A stretch of DNA of 59,082 nucleotides. Source: an uncultured Clostridia bacterium (GTDB taxonomy: Bacteria > Bacillota > Clostridia > Oscillospirales > Oscillospiraceae). The stretch spans positions 1-59,082 of the forward strand of contig CANPBB010000006.1 in NCBI GenBank assembly GCA_947572235.1. The letters are read 5' to 3'. Of this stretch, positions 34,993 through 43,148 are shown piece by piece (position 1 is the first letter of the stretch; every line of letters starts with the position of its first letter). The position numbers and the translations under genes were made by a program. Below the pieces are notes generated by a model. The model ran no database searches, was not told where the DNA came from, and saw nothing but the letters and a program-made list of their open reading frames with translations.

Positions 34993-35667
34993 ATGGGGCG
35001 CAACAAGTACCCGGAGGAGACCGTCCGAAAAATTTTGGACACAGCGGAGAGCCTTTTTATCGAGAAGGGCTACGACCACACCTCCCTTCAGGACATCATC
35101 GCGGCCACAGGCCTCTCCAAGGGGGCCATCTACCACCATTTCACCTCCAAGGAGGCCATCTTCTACTCCGTCTGCGACCGCATCGGCCAGCGCAACGGGG
35201 AGGCCCTCTCGGCGGTCCGGGACGACCCCCGCCTGAGCGGCATCGTGAAGCTGCGGACCATCTTCAAGGTCTCCCTCCAGCCGGAGCGGCAGGCCAAGAT
35301 GTTCTGCATGATGCCCTACCTGCTGGACAACGACAAGTTTCTCGCCACAGAGATGAGGAGCATCTTTATGGAGGTGGCCCCCGACTTTATAGAGCCCATC
35401 CTCCGTCAGGGCATGGCCGACGGCTCCATCCAGACGGACCACCCCCGGGAGCTGGCGGAGGCCATGATGCTGCTCTCGGACCTGTGGATCAACCCCATCG
35501 TCCGGCCCACCACCCCGGCGGAGGTCTGCGCCCGGTGCGCCGTGTACAACCGCCTTTTTGAGGGCTTCGGCGTCACCGGACTCATCGACCAAGAGATTAT
35601 TGACACCTTGGCGCACTACGCTGAGATGCCCCATCCCCCTGTGCCGGGGGACGATACCAGCAACTGA
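34993..35667 (+). CDS. TetR-family repressor
   Basis: 224 residues. The N-terminal helix-turn-helix is typical: ILDTAESLFIEKGYDHTS, then IIAATGLSKGAIYHHFTSKE (about 37-56). The C-terminal ligand and dimer domain is family-divergent. GGGAGGAGGG precedes the ATG. The next gene, after an 80-bp gap, encodes an MFS exporter and carries a palindrome in its leader, so this is probably its repressor, with induction by the exporter's substrate. Confidence 0.93.
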   Translation: MGRNKYPEETVRKILDTAESLFIEKGYDHTSLQDIIAATGLSKGAIYHHFTSKEAIFYSVCDRIGQRNGEALSAVRDDPRLSGIVKLRTIFKVSLQPERQAKMFCMMPYLLDNDKFLATEMRSIFMEVAPDFIEPILRQGMADGSIQTDHPRELAEAMMLLSDLWINPIVRPTTPAEVCARCAVYNRLFEGFGVTGLIDQEIIDTLAHYAEMPHPPVPGDDTSN

Positions 35668-35700
35668 AAAGAGGCTGCCGCGCGCGGGCAGCTTCTTTTT
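35667..35700 (+). terminator. Terminator after tetR
   Basis: Stem of about 13 bp with a GC-only loop and a TTCTTTTT tail starting at the tetR stop. Confidence 0.8.
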
Positions 35701-35711
35701 GGGAATATAAA

Positions 35712-35728
35712 AAACCGACGGTCGGTTT
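35712..35728. promoter_or_regulatory. Probable TetR operator
   Basis: A perfect 17-bp palindrome (AAACCGAC-G-GTCGGTTT) 19 bp before the MFS start, typical in form of TetR operators. Confidence 0.85.
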
Positions 35729-35747
35729 ATAAAAAGGAGATATTTCT

Positions 35748-36998
35748 ATGGAACATCCTCAAGCCCCCCTGTTCCGCCGGGATTTCACCTTGGTGGTCAT
35801 CGGGCAGATCATCTCTCTCTTCGGCAGCGCCATCCTGCGCTTCGCCCTGCCGCTGTATCTGCTGCGCCAGACCGGCTCCCCCGCTCTCTTCGGGGCGGTG
35901 GGGGCGGCGGCGTTTATCCCCGCGGTGCTCTGCGCCCCGGCAGGCGGCGCGGTGGCGGACCGTGTCAGCAAGCGGGACATCATGGTGGTGCTGGACTTTT
36001 CCACGGCGGGTCTGGTCCTGCTGTTTACTCTCCTCTTGGACGCTGTGCCCTTGGTGCCGCTGATGGTGGTCTGCCTCATGCTGCTCTACGGCATCGCCGG
36101 GGCTTACCAGCCGGCGGTGCAGGCCAGCATCCCCCTCTTGGCCGCCCCAGAGCAGCTCACCAGCGCCAACGCTGTCATCAACATGGTGGGCACCCTGTCG
36201 GGCCTTTTAGGACCGGTTCTGGGCGGCGTGCTCTTTGGGGCCTTCGGCCTGCGGCCCATCCTGTGGGTCAGCATCGCCTGCTTCCTGCTCTCCGCTGTGA
36301 TGGAGCTGTTTATTCGTATCCCCCACCACCCCCGTGCCCTGACCGGAGGCGTCCTCGCCACAGTCTATCAGGATTTAGGGGAGAGCTGGCGCTTTGTCCG
36401 ACAGGAGAGGCCGGTGTTCCTCCAAGTGATGGTGGTCTTGGCCCTCTTTAACCTTGTGCTGTCCGCCGCCTTGATAGTGGGCATCCCCGTGGCGGTGGTC
36501 CAGGTGCTGGGAATGAGTGACAGCCGCCTCGGGATCACCCAAGGGGCGCTGGGCCTGGGGGGCCTCTTCGGCGGTGCTGTGACGGCCTTATTGGGGCAGC
36601 GCCTGTCCCTCCGCCGGGGGCACCTGACCCTGCTGGCGGCCAGCCTGACGGCGGCGGGGATGGGCCTCTCCCTGCTGCCGGGCCTTCCCGCCGCCTTGGG
36701 GTGGTGGGGGGTGACGGCCATGAGCTTTGTTGTCATGGTCCTCTCCACGCTGCTGATGGTGGTCCTCAGCGCCGCCGTCCAGAGCCGCACGCCAGCGGAC
36801 CTTTTGGGGAAGATGATGGCCTTTATCATGGCGGTTTCCAACTGCGCCGCCCCCTTGGGACAGGCGGTCTACGGGGCACTGTTTGAGCTCTGTCCCGCCC
36901 ACTTGGTTCTCTTGGGAGCGGCGGCCGCTGCGGCTTTGATGGCGGTGTACTCCAAGGGGGTATTCCGCGCCTTGGACGGGCCGGGCATCGGGGAATAG
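35748..36998 (+). CDS. MFS transporter (drug/efflux type)
   Basis: 416 residues with about twelve helices. The motif-A loop between helices 2 and 3 reads GGAVADRVSKRDIMV (about 67-81). The first helix pair has FTLVVIGQIISLFGSAILRF, as in the macrolide-efflux-like MFS group. The C-terminus is short and cytoplasmic. AAAAAGGAGAT lies before the ATG. Control by the preceding TetR protein is likely. Substrate unknown. Confidence 0.93.
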   Translation: MEHPQAPLFRRDFTLVVIGQIISLFGSAILRFALPLYLLRQTGSPALFGAVGAAAFIPAVLCAPAGGAVADRVSKRDIMVVLDFSTAGLVLLFTLLLDAVPLVPLMVVCLMLLYGIAGAYQPAVQASIPLLAAPEQLTSANAVINMVGTLSGLLGPVLGGVLFGAFGLRPILWVSIACFLLSAVMELFIRIPHHPRALTGGVLATVYQDLGESWRFVRQERPVFLQVMVVLALFNLVLSAALIVGIPVAVVQVLGMSDSRLGITQGALGLGGLFGGAVTALLGQRLSLRRGHLTLLAASLTAAGMGLSLLPGLPAALGWWGVTAMSFVVMVLSTLLMVVLSAAVQSRTPADLLGKMMAFIMAVSNCAAPLGQAVYGALFELCPAHLVLLGAAAAAALMAVYSKGVFRALDGPGIGE

Positions 36999-37008
36999 GG
37001 GCCAAACA

Positions 37009-37053
37009 AAAAAGAGGCCGCCGGGAGGCCCTATATCCCCCGGCGGCTTCTTC
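37009..37053. terminator. Bidirectional hairpin between convergent genes
   Basis: Stem of about 14 bp; a good T-run on the minus strand, weaker on plus. It overlaps the last codons of the 4Fe-4S gene. Confidence 0.75.
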
Positions 37054-37966
37054 TTCCTATTTTGCCTCCTCCCTCTCCCGGGGCGCCGTTCTTTGGGACG
37101 CCGGCCAGCCCGCAGGAGACGGCCCCCGTGGGGCAGACAGCCTGACAGCGGCCGCAGCGGATGCATTCCGGACTGTTGATGTCCTTTGTCACTTCCACCG
37201 CCATGGGGCAGGCTCTCTCGCACTGTCCGCAGCCGACACACCGGCTCTCATCCAAGCGCATCTGGAAAAAGGCAAAGCGGTTAAACAGCGAATAAAACGC
37301 CCCCAAAGGGCATAGATACCGGCAGAAAAACCGGGGAATCAGCACTGACGCCGCCAAAATCACCGCCAGCACCAGCACCTTCCACCGGAACAGCCCGCCG
37401 GCCAGCGAGCGGAGCATCGGGTCCCCCAGCAGCAGGGGAATGCCGCCCCCCAGCGTTCCGGCGGGGCAGAGATATTTGCAGAAATAGGGCGCCCCCGCCG
37501 CGGAGAGGGCGGGCAGTCCCACCACCAGCACCAGCAGTACCACATACTTGATCCGCCGCGCCGGCCGGTCGATCTTTCCGGGGACGCGCAGTTTGGGGAG
37601 GGGGATTTTGCCCAGCAGATCCTGCACCAGTCCGAAGGGGCACAGCAGGCCGCAGACCACCCGCCCCAAGACCACGCCGAACAGCATCAAAAGCCCCAGC
37701 ACATAGAAGGGGAAGTGCCGCCGCACCCCGCCCACCGCCGTCTGAAGCGCGCCGATGGGGCAGGCCCCCAGCGCCCCCGGACAGGAGTAGCAGTTGAGCA
37801 CCGGGACACAGAGGGCTTTCGTCCCCCCGGTAAAAATCCGCCCCCGCTGGAAGCCGATCAGATAGCCGTTCACCAGCAGGGCGGAGATCACCTGAATCAC
37901 CCGCTGAACCGGGAAACGCCCCTCTTTTCCCCGGTTTTTCACCCGATTCCGATACATTCCAAACAT
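37031..37966 (-). CDS. Membrane 4Fe-4S protein (NapH/YccM-like)
   Basis: 311 residues. Five or six helices carry the paired CP motifs of this family: CYSCPGALGACPIG, VVCGLLCPFGLVQD, CKYLCPAGTLGGG and CRYLCPLGAFYSL. The C-terminal soluble part has two 4Fe-4S clusters, CVGCGQCERACPM (about 240-252) and CIRCGRCQAVCP (about 268-279). It probably moves electrons across the membrane. The start overlaps the 49-residue CxxC gene by 28 bp. The TlpA-like partner upstream suggests delivery of reducing power to thiols outside the cell. Confidence 0.88.
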   Translation of the reverse strand: MFGMYRNRVKNRGKEGRFPVQRVIQVISALLVNGYLIGFQRGRIFTGGTKALCVPVLNCYSCPGALGACPIGALQTAVGGVRRHFPFYVLGLLMLFGVVLGRVVCGLLCPFGLVQDLLGKIPLPKLRVPGKIDRPARRIKYVVLLVLVVGLPALSAAGAPYFCKYLCPAGTLGGGIPLLLGDPMLRSLAGGLFRWKVLVLAVILAASVLIPRFFCRYLCPLGAFYSLFNRFAFFQMRLDESRCVGCGQCERACPMAVEVTKDINSPECIRCGRCQAVCPTGAVSCGLAGVPKNGAPGEGGGKIGRRSRRGI

Positions 37967-38088
37967 ATCCTCACCGCCTTTTGCAGGACCTCCAAGTGCT
38001 CCTGCCGCGCCAGTCCCGCGGCGATCAGCGCCGCCGCTGACAATAGGAGGCCGCAGCGGAACAGCCGCACCGCTTGGTTACTCCGCAA
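37939..38088 (-). CDS. CD1871A-family CxxC peptide
   Basis: 49 residues with one helix (about 12-27) and the signature tail VRICLECIGIG, whose CLEC is the CxxC. The start is TTG, with GGAGATC 4-8 bp upstream and inside the end of the TlpA gene; an internal GTG is the alternative. It overlaps both neighbours (11 bp and 28 bp), so the three products are made together. The family is known from clostridial genomes by name only. It is easily missed because of its length. Confidence 0.85.
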   Translation of the reverse strand: MRSNQAVRLFRCGLLLSAAALIAAGLARQEHLEVLQKAVRICLECIGIG

Positions 38089-38698
38089 GACTGATCTCCG
38101 CCTTTCCGCTCTCCGATAGCGCGGCGTTCACCCCGCTAAGGAAGGTTCCGGACAGGTCCTCTTGGGCGCCGATGATGGCATCTCCCAATAGGTTGCCCTC
38201 GCTGTCCACAAACACCGTGGTGGGGGTGTACATAAGGCTGCTGCACAGCGACAAGAAGTCGCCGTCGCCGGAGAGCAGCGTCACGCCCTCAAAGCCGGCG
38301 CCGCTGAGAACCGTCTTGGCCGCCTCCTCGTCCCAAGCCCCGTCCAAGCAGACGGTGACCACCTGCACGTTGTCCGGCAGAGCCTTGGCAAAGGCAGCAA
38401 TATCAGGCAGTTCCCGGATGCAGGGGGGGCAGCTCAGCGCCCAGAAGTTGATCACTGTTACGTCCTTGGCGGCGATGTCGTCCACGGTGAAATCTTCACC
38501 ATCCAGCGTGACGGCGGAGAAGTCCCGCAAACTGCCTAAGGCGGCGGCTGTTCCGGGCTCTGTACCGGCCTCGTCGGCCGTTTCCGGCGGCTGTTCCGGA
38601 GGCGGTGTGTAGGCGTTTTTCTTAACGCAGCCGGTGGTTAAAAGCCCCGTCAACAGCAAAACGACAAGAAAAAAACTGAAAATTTTCCCGTTTTTCAT
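38078..38698 (-). CDS. TlpA-like thioredoxin lipoprotein
   Basis: 206 residues. Lipoprotein signal with lipobox LLTTGC (Cys24), an acidic Pro-rich linker, then an AhpC/TlpA thioredoxin fold: NFWALSCPPCIRELPDI carries the CPPC redox centre (about 94-97) and the cis-proline is in YTPTTVFVDSEG (about 157-168). It acts outside the membrane, reducing disulfides or peroxides. It sits between the broken Rrf2 gene and the CxxC peptide and 4Fe-4S genes. Confidence 0.92.
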   Translation of the reverse strand: MKNGKIFSFFLVVLLLTGLLTTGCVKKNAYTPPPEQPPETADEAGTEPGTAAALGSLRDFSAVTLDGEDFTVDDIAAKDVTVINFWALSCPPCIRELPDIAAFAKALPDNVQVVTVCLDGAWDEEAAKTVLSGAGFEGVTLLSGDGDFLSLCSSLMYTPTTVFVDSEGNLLGDAIIGAQEDLSGTFLSGVNAALSESGKAEISLAE

Positions 38699-38789
38699 CG
38701 ACTTTTACCCTCTTTTCCGCAAATTTTTGTCACTGTGTTGCACGTTCGGTTGCACGCTTGCCTGCTCAGCCCGTTTAAAATACGTCTCT

Positions 38790-39231
38790 TCATTTCGTCC
38801 CTTCGTTTCCCTGCACGTATTTCTCGTAGATCCTCAGGATGTCCGGCAAAGCGATCTCCGCCATGCGGGCCTCGCGCTCTGCTGTACCTCCGCACAGCAG
38901 CAGCAGCTCAGTGCCAGTCGGATGTTGACACCCGCGCCGCACTCCGGGTTGGTGCGGGCGTCCGGGTGGAGCAGGGGCTTGTCCCCCTCCGCCGCTTGGC
39001 AGATGTCCGGCAGCGTGATGGCCGATGGCTCCCGGGACAGGGAGGGGCGGCCTGCCCTCTCGTGCCGTGCAGCAGTCCGGCCCGCTTCAGCGCCGACATG
39101 AGCCGGCGCACATAGGAGGGGTTGGTCCGGATGCTGTGGGCAATGGCTCCGCTGGACAGGTCTTGGGTGGGGTTGAGGCGGATAAAGGACGCGATGTGTA
39201 CCGCGTCGCTGAGGCGTGTGGAATATTTCAT
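38790..39231 (-). pseudogene. Rrf2-family regulator with two apparent frameshifts
   Basis: The N-terminal winged helix is intact (YSTRLSDAVHIASFIRLNP, AIAHSIRTNPSYVRRLMSAL). After LLHGTRGQA (near 39055) the frame is lost; another frame resumes with GRPSLSREPSAITLPDICQA and the usual NPECGAGVNIRLAL. A second shift near 38876 is needed to reach MAEIALPDILRIYEKY and the stop at 38790. Repaired, it would be about 147 residues, normal for Rrf2. The Cys positions resemble redox or Fe-S sensing members. As written, only 107 residues with a scrambled tail would be made. Confidence 0.75.
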
Positions 39232-39582
39232 GCGGCTCTCCCGCTTCTGCTGAGCTTCTGCCTGAAATTACAGATGCAATTGATGGATATATCATGCAGC
39301 ATCCTCGCTGTCCGAAATAAAATAACACACGCTGACGGCAAAGTCAAGAATGAGGAGGCCCGGCGGTTTAAGAAGGGCGTGTTCCGATGGGAGGCTTTTA
39401 TGTGCAGGGGCGCACACAGCGCAGCCGTCGGAGGCTCTGCCGCGGATGCGGCGTACCCCTCAGGCCGTGTGCGCCTGTCCTATCAAATCATTGCCGCATT
39501 GGGGGAGGACGGGCGCGGTTTGGCGAAGTGATTCAAAGGACGGGAGGCGGCGGGCGGGGACGATCTCGGAGGGAGAAATTTC
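39232..39582. other. Gene-free stretch upstream of the cobalamin leader
   Basis: 351 bp between the divergent Rrf2 and cbi transcription units. It should hold the Rrf2 promoter; a weak CGGACA-17-TATATC lies near 39282-39310 on the minus strand. I see no gene; open frames here lack ribosome sites and are Arg/Gly-rich artefacts of GC content. Confidence 0.45.
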
Positions 39583-39611
39583 TTGACAGGGTGGGGAAAG
39601 ACTGCTATAAT
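39583..39611 (+). promoter_or_regulatory. Consensus promoter of the cbi operon
   Basis: Exact TTGACA and TATAAT with a 17-bp spacer. Transcription should start near 39618, just before the riboswitch. Confidence 0.95.
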
Positions 39612-39654
39612 AAAAAACTACAGAGGGGCGCGGTGCGCGGCCCTGTTACAATTG

Positions 39655-39845
39655 CATTGCTCTCAGGGTGACAGCTCCGCTGTCACAATAGGGAAGTGAG
39701 GTGCGAAGCCTCCACAGCAGCCACTACTGTAAATGCGGACGAGGAACAAGAAGCCACTGTGCAAACGGGAAGGCGTTCCAAGGATGAGGCATAAGTCAGG
39801 AGACCTGCCCTGAGGGACTGGATGTTTTCTGGGCAGCGGGAAAAG
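39655..39845 (+). ncRNA. Cobalamin riboswitch
   Basis: Core elements are in order: AATAGGGAAG (39687-39696), a paired GAGG/CCTC arm, the B12 junction near CACTACTGTAAATGCGG (39722-39737), GCCACTGTGCAAA, and the B12 box AAGTCAGGAGACCTGCC (39793-39809). It folds in the leader of cbiQ with a terminator hairpin behind it, so cobalamin should switch transcription off. Control of a cobalt transporter by this element is a standard arrangement. Confidence 0.93.
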
Positions 39846-39861
39846 AACACCAAGGGCATGG

Positions 39862-39900
39862 CCTTATTCTGCTTGTCAGAATAGGGTCCTTTTCATTTTC
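39862..39900 (+). terminator. Riboswitch-controlled terminator
   Basis: A 9-10 bp stem (one bulge) and a T-rich tail downstream of the B12 box and 80 bp before cbiQ. Confidence 0.8.
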
Positions 39901-39980
39901 TTTCCCCATTTTCCCGCTGTTCCCCCCTCGTTTTTTCCGCTTTTTCGTTATCTTCTTACCCAGAGTTACAGGAGCACGCT

Positions 39981-40796
39981 ATGACACAACAGACTTGCCG
40001 CTCCGGCGGCCATCGGCACGGCGGCGCGGTGCTCTCCCTGGACTACTGCGCCTATGCCTCGGCCATCCGCGGCTGGAACAGCGGCTACAAGGCCGCCCTC
40101 TCCGCCGCCTGTATCCTCCTCTGCATCGCCTTTGACAGCCCCCTCCTCTCCGCCGCGGTGCTGCTGTCCACGGCCTTTGTCACCGTGGTGCTGGGGAAGC
40201 TGCCCCTCCGGCGGTACCTGTCGCTTCTGGCGGTCCCCCTCCTCTTCCTTGTGATGGGCAGCGCCGCCATCGCCTTCAGCGTGTCCCGCCAGCCGGTGGG
40301 GGACTATCGGGTACATTTAGGCTTTTTCTATCTCTACGCCACCAGGGGGAGCCTCCGGATGGCCCTGTGCCTTGTGCTGAAGGCCCTGGGGGCGGTGAGC
40401 GCCATGTATATGCTGACCCTCTCCACCCCCGCCGGGGAGGTGATCCACGTCCTGCGCGCCCTCCGCGTCCCCAAGCTGCTGGTGGAGCTGATGCATCTGA
40501 TCTACCGCTATATCTTTATTCTGATGGATGCCCAGTGCCGGATGCGCTGTGCCGCGGCCTCCCGCCTGGGCTACTGTGACTACCGGACCTCCCTGACCAC
40601 CTTTGCCCGGACGGCCGCCAATCTGCTGGTGGTGTCCCTGCGGCGGGGGAACGCCTACTATCAGGCGCTGCTCTCCCGGTGCTACGACGGGGAGATAGCC
40701 TTTCTGACGGAGGAGAAGCCGGTCCGTCCGGCGCAGGTTCTGTGGGCGGCGCTTTTTCTGTCGGCACTGGCGGCTATAGGCTGGATGGGGAGGTGA
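39981..40796 (+). CDS. cbiQ: ECF cobalt transporter, CbiQ transmembrane subunit
   Basis: 271 residues with about five helices. Family motifs are LDYCAYASAIRGWNSGYKA at the start, HVLRALRVPKLLVELMHLIY (about 153-172), and the coupling helices with RTAANLLVVSLRRGNAYYQA and LLSRCYDGE (the Arg-Gly type pair). It connects the ATPase to the substrate-binding CbiM. It is the first gene after the riboswitch. Confidence 0.92.
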   Translation: MTQQTCRSGGHRHGGAVLSLDYCAYASAIRGWNSGYKAALSAACILLCIAFDSPLLSAAVLLSTAFVTVVLGKLPLRRYLSLLAVPLLFLVMGSAAIAFSVSRQPVGDYRVHLGFFYLYATRGSLRMALCLVLKALGAVSAMYMLTLSTPAGEVIHVLRALRVPKLLVELMHLIYRYIFILMDAQCRMRCAAASRLGYCDYRTSLTTFARTAANLLVVSLRRGNAYYQALLSRCYDGEIAFLTEEKPVRPAQVLWAALFLSALAAIGWMGR

Positions 40797-40801
40797 GCAC
40801 G

Positions 40802-41629
40802 TTGGAGCGGGAGAACATCTTACAGGCGCGGGACCTCTGCTACACCTATGACGGGGACCACAGGGCCCTCAACGGCGTCAGCATGGACATTGCCGCCGGG
40901 GAGCGGATCGCGGTGATGGGGTCCAACGGCGCCGGGAAGTCCACCTTCTTTCTCCACCTCAACGGCGTACTCCGAGCGGACAGCGGCGCGGTGCTCTGCC
41001 GGGGGAGGGAGGTGACGGACAGGGCCGTCCATGAGCTGCGCCGGCGGGTGGGGATCGTGTTTCAGAACGCCGACGACCAGATCATCGCCTCCACAGTGGG
41101 GCAGGAGGTGGCCTTCGGCCCCATGAATCTGAAGCTCCCCAAGGAGGAGGTCCTCTCCCGGACGGAGGAGGCCCTCGCCTGCCTGAATCTCTCCGCCTAC
41201 CGGGACCGCCCGCCCCACTACCTCAGCGGCGGGGAGAAAAAGCGGGTGAGCATCGCGGACATCATCGCCATGCACCCGGAGATCATCATCTTTGACGAGC
41301 CCACCGCCTCCCTGGACCCCCAGAACGCGGCGCTGCTGGAGGAGGTGCTGGACCGGCTGGCCCTCCAGGGAAAGACCATCCTCCTGTCCACGCACGACGT
41401 GGACTTTGCCTACCGCTGGGCGGAGCGGGTGGTGGTGTTCCACGGAGGGGAGATCATCGCCGACGGCGGGACGCTGCCGGTGTTTCAGGACCGGGAGGTG
41501 CTTTTGAGGGCCGGCCTGCGCCGCCCTATGCTGCTGGATCTCTATGAGGGCCTGCGCCGGCGGGGGATTGCCGGCGGCAAAGACTATCCCCGGAGCGTGG
41601 AGGAGCTGCTGGACAGCTGCGGAGGATAA
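40802..41629 (+). CDS. cbiO: ECF cobalt transporter ATPase CbiO
   Basis: 275 residues. Walker A GSNGAGKST (about 40-48), Q-loop VFQNADDQII, signature YLSGGEKKRVSIA, Walker B IIIFDEPTASLD, switch LSTHDVDF. The FQNPxDQ-like Q-loop is typical of ECF ATPases. The start is most likely TTG 40802, with GGGGAGG 8 bp upstream; GTG 40793, overlapping the cbiQ stop, is an alternative. It powers Co2+ uptake. Confidence 0.93.
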   Translation: MERENILQARDLCYTYDGDHRALNGVSMDIAAGERIAVMGSNGAGKSTFFLHLNGVLRADSGAVLCRGREVTDRAVHELRRRVGIVFQNADDQIIASTVGQEVAFGPMNLKLPKEEVLSRTEEALACLNLSAYRDRPPHYLSGGEKKRVSIADIIAMHPEIIIFDEPTASLDPQNAALLEEVLDRLALQGKTILLSTHDVDFAYRWAERVVVFHGGEIIADGGTLPVFQDREVLLRAGLRRPMLLDLYEGLRRRGIAGGKDYPRSVEELLDSCGG

Positions 41630-41720
41630 CGACGGGAAATGGCGGACCGCTCCCGGGGCGGGACGCTTTATATAGATTTGGGTCGATAAATTTACAGGCT
41701 ATATGAAGGAGGAATATACT

Positions 41721-42473
41721 GTGTCAAAGAGACAGAGAACCATATTGACGCTGCTGACGGCGCTGCTGGTGGCAACAGCCGCCGCGCCGGCGGCCAGCGC
41801 CATGCATATTATGGAGGGCTATCTGCCGCCGGCCCTGTGCGCGGTTTGGGGCGTCGTCTGCCTGCCGTTTTTAGTCATCGGCGCGGGGCGGATCAAGGCG
41901 AAGGCGGGGGAGCAGAATCAGAATCTGCTGCTGCTGGCCCTGTGCGGAGCCTTTGTGTTTGTGATCTCCTCACTGAAGATCCCCTCCGTTACCGGCAGCT
42001 GCTCCCATATGACGGGGACAGGCCTTGGCGCCATTCTCTTCGGGCCCGCGGCCACCAGCGTGCTGGGGCTGATTGTCCTGATTTTTCAGGCCCTCCTGCT
42101 GGCCCACGGCGGCTTTACCACGCTGGGGGCCAACTGCTTCTCCATGGCTATCGCCGGACCGCTGGCGGCCTATGGGCTCTACAAGGGCCTTCAGGCGGCT
42201 AAGGTCAACCGGAGGGTCAGCGTCTTTCTGGCGGCGTTTTTGGGGGATCTCTTTACCTACTGTGTCACCAGTGTTCAGCTGGCCGTGGCCCATCCGGCGC
42301 CGGAGGGGGGCGTGGGCGCCGCGCTGGTGAAGTTTTTGGGTGTGTTTGCCCCCACGCAGCTCCCCTTGGCGGTGGTGGAGGGCATCCTCACGGTGGTGAT
42401 TATTATCGCTCTGGAGACCTATGCGTCCCGGGAGCTGCGCGCCGTCGGCTATTTGGGAGGGAATGCGACATGA
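41721..42473 (+). CDS. cbiM: Cobalt transporter substrate-binding subunit CbiM
   Basis: 250 residues. The N-terminal signal (about 1-26, ending AAPAASA) leads into MHIMEGYLPP, whose Met-His N-terminus chelates Co2+ in mature CbiM. Further hallmarks are KIPSVTGSCSHMTGTGLGAI (about 94-113) and HGGFTTLGANCFSMAIAGP. The GTG at 41721 has GGAGG 8 bp upstream; the ATG at 41703 overlaps that ribosome site and is unlikely. Confidence 0.94.
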   Translation: MSKRQRTILTLLTALLVATAAAPAASAMHIMEGYLPPALCAVWGVVCLPFLVIGAGRIKAKAGEQNQNLLLLALCGAFVFVISSLKIPSVTGSCSHMTGTGLGAILFGPAATSVLGLIVLIFQALLLAHGGFTTLGANCFSMAIAGPLAAYGLYKGLQAAKVNRRVSVFLAAFLGDLFTYCVTSVQLAVAHPAPEGGVGAALVKFLGVFAPTQLPLAVVEGILTVVIIIALETYASRELRAVGYLGGNAT

Positions 42474-42835
42474 AGCAGAGAAGCAGTAAGGGCCTTGTGG
42501 CTGCGCTTTTGGGGATTGCGCTTTTGATTGTGGTACTGCCCCTGTTTCTCCGGCCGGGGGCGGCCTTTGGCGGCTCCGACGACGCGGGCAGCGAGATGGT
42601 GGCGGAGGTCACCGGCGAGGCCTATGAGCCGTGGTTCACCCCGGTTCTTGAGACGGCGCTGGGCGGCGAGCTCCCCGGGGAGATTGAGAGCTTGATCTTC
42701 TGCGTGCAGACCGGTATTGGCGTGGGGATTATCGCTTTTGCGCTGGGCCGCTGGGTGGAGCGGAAGAAGTGGATGGACCAGATGAAGGGGGACGGGGAAA
42801 AGCCATCAGGGAGCGGTATGAATTTGACGCCGTGA
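42470..42835 (+). CDS. cbiN: Cobalt transporter auxiliary subunit CbiN
   Basis: 121 residues with two helices (about 8-27 and 79-92). The extracellular loop has the family pattern YEPWFTPVLE followed by LPGEIESLIFCVQTGIGVGI. CbiN loads metal onto CbiM. It overlaps the cbiM stop (ATGA). The tail (about 97-121) is longer than usual and overlaps the following DUF1905 frame. Confidence 0.92.
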   Translation: MKQRSSKGLVAALLGIALLIVVLPLFLRPGAAFGGSDDAGSEMVAEVTGEAYEPWFTPVLETALGGELPGEIESLIFCVQTGIGVGIIAFALGRWVERKKWMDQMKGDGEKPSGSGMNLTP

Positions 42836-43086
42836 TCCACGGTGTCCCGGAGTCCGGCGGGGCCTATGTCGTCTTTCCCTATGACATCCGGGAGGAGTTC
42901 GGCGCCGGACGGGTGAAGGTCCGGGCTGCCTTTGACGGCATCGGCTATGAGGGCAGCATTGTCAATATGGGGCTGCGGGATGAGCGGGGGCGGATTTGCT
43001 ATGTCCTAGGCCTTTTGAAGGACATCCGCGCCGCGCTGGGGAAAGGGCCGGGGGATACGGTCCATGTGGTGGCGGCCCGGCGGTGA
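42769..43086 (+). CDS. DUF1905 domain protein, non-ATG start
   Basis: 105 codons from a GTG that lies inside cbiN. The conserved core starts at YEFDAVIHGVPESGGAYVVF and ends PGDTVHVV, the whole DUF1905 domain. No ATG or good ribosome site exists close to the core; GGGGAAAAGCC precedes an ATC codon at about 42805. Start uncertain, function unknown. It shares the cbi transcript by position only. Confidence 0.75.
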   Translation: MDGPDEGGRGKAIRERYEFDAVIHGVPESGGAYVVFPYDIREEFGAGRVKVRAAFDGIGYEGSIVNMGLRDERGRICYVLGLLKDIRAALGKGPGDTVHVVAARR

Positions 43087-43119
43087 GGGGGGCCGCCGGA
43101 AAACTTTTTCCGGCGGGGA

Positions 43120-43148
43120 TTGCCTCGCGGGGGGAAATGTGGTAAGAT
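43120..43148 (+). promoter_or_regulatory. Rubrerythrin promoter with overlapping palindrome
   Basis: TTGCCT and TAAGAT with a 17-bp spacer. A perfect inverted repeat GGTAA-GAT-TTACC (43141-43153) covers the -10, a plausible repressor site. An upstream GC hairpin at about 43092-43117 separates it from the cbi operon. Confidence 0.6.

Noticed and set aside
39387..39671. A 94-codon frame upstream of the cobalamin riboswitch
   Set aside because: It runs through the consensus promoter and into the leader; Arg/Gly-rich, no ribosome site.
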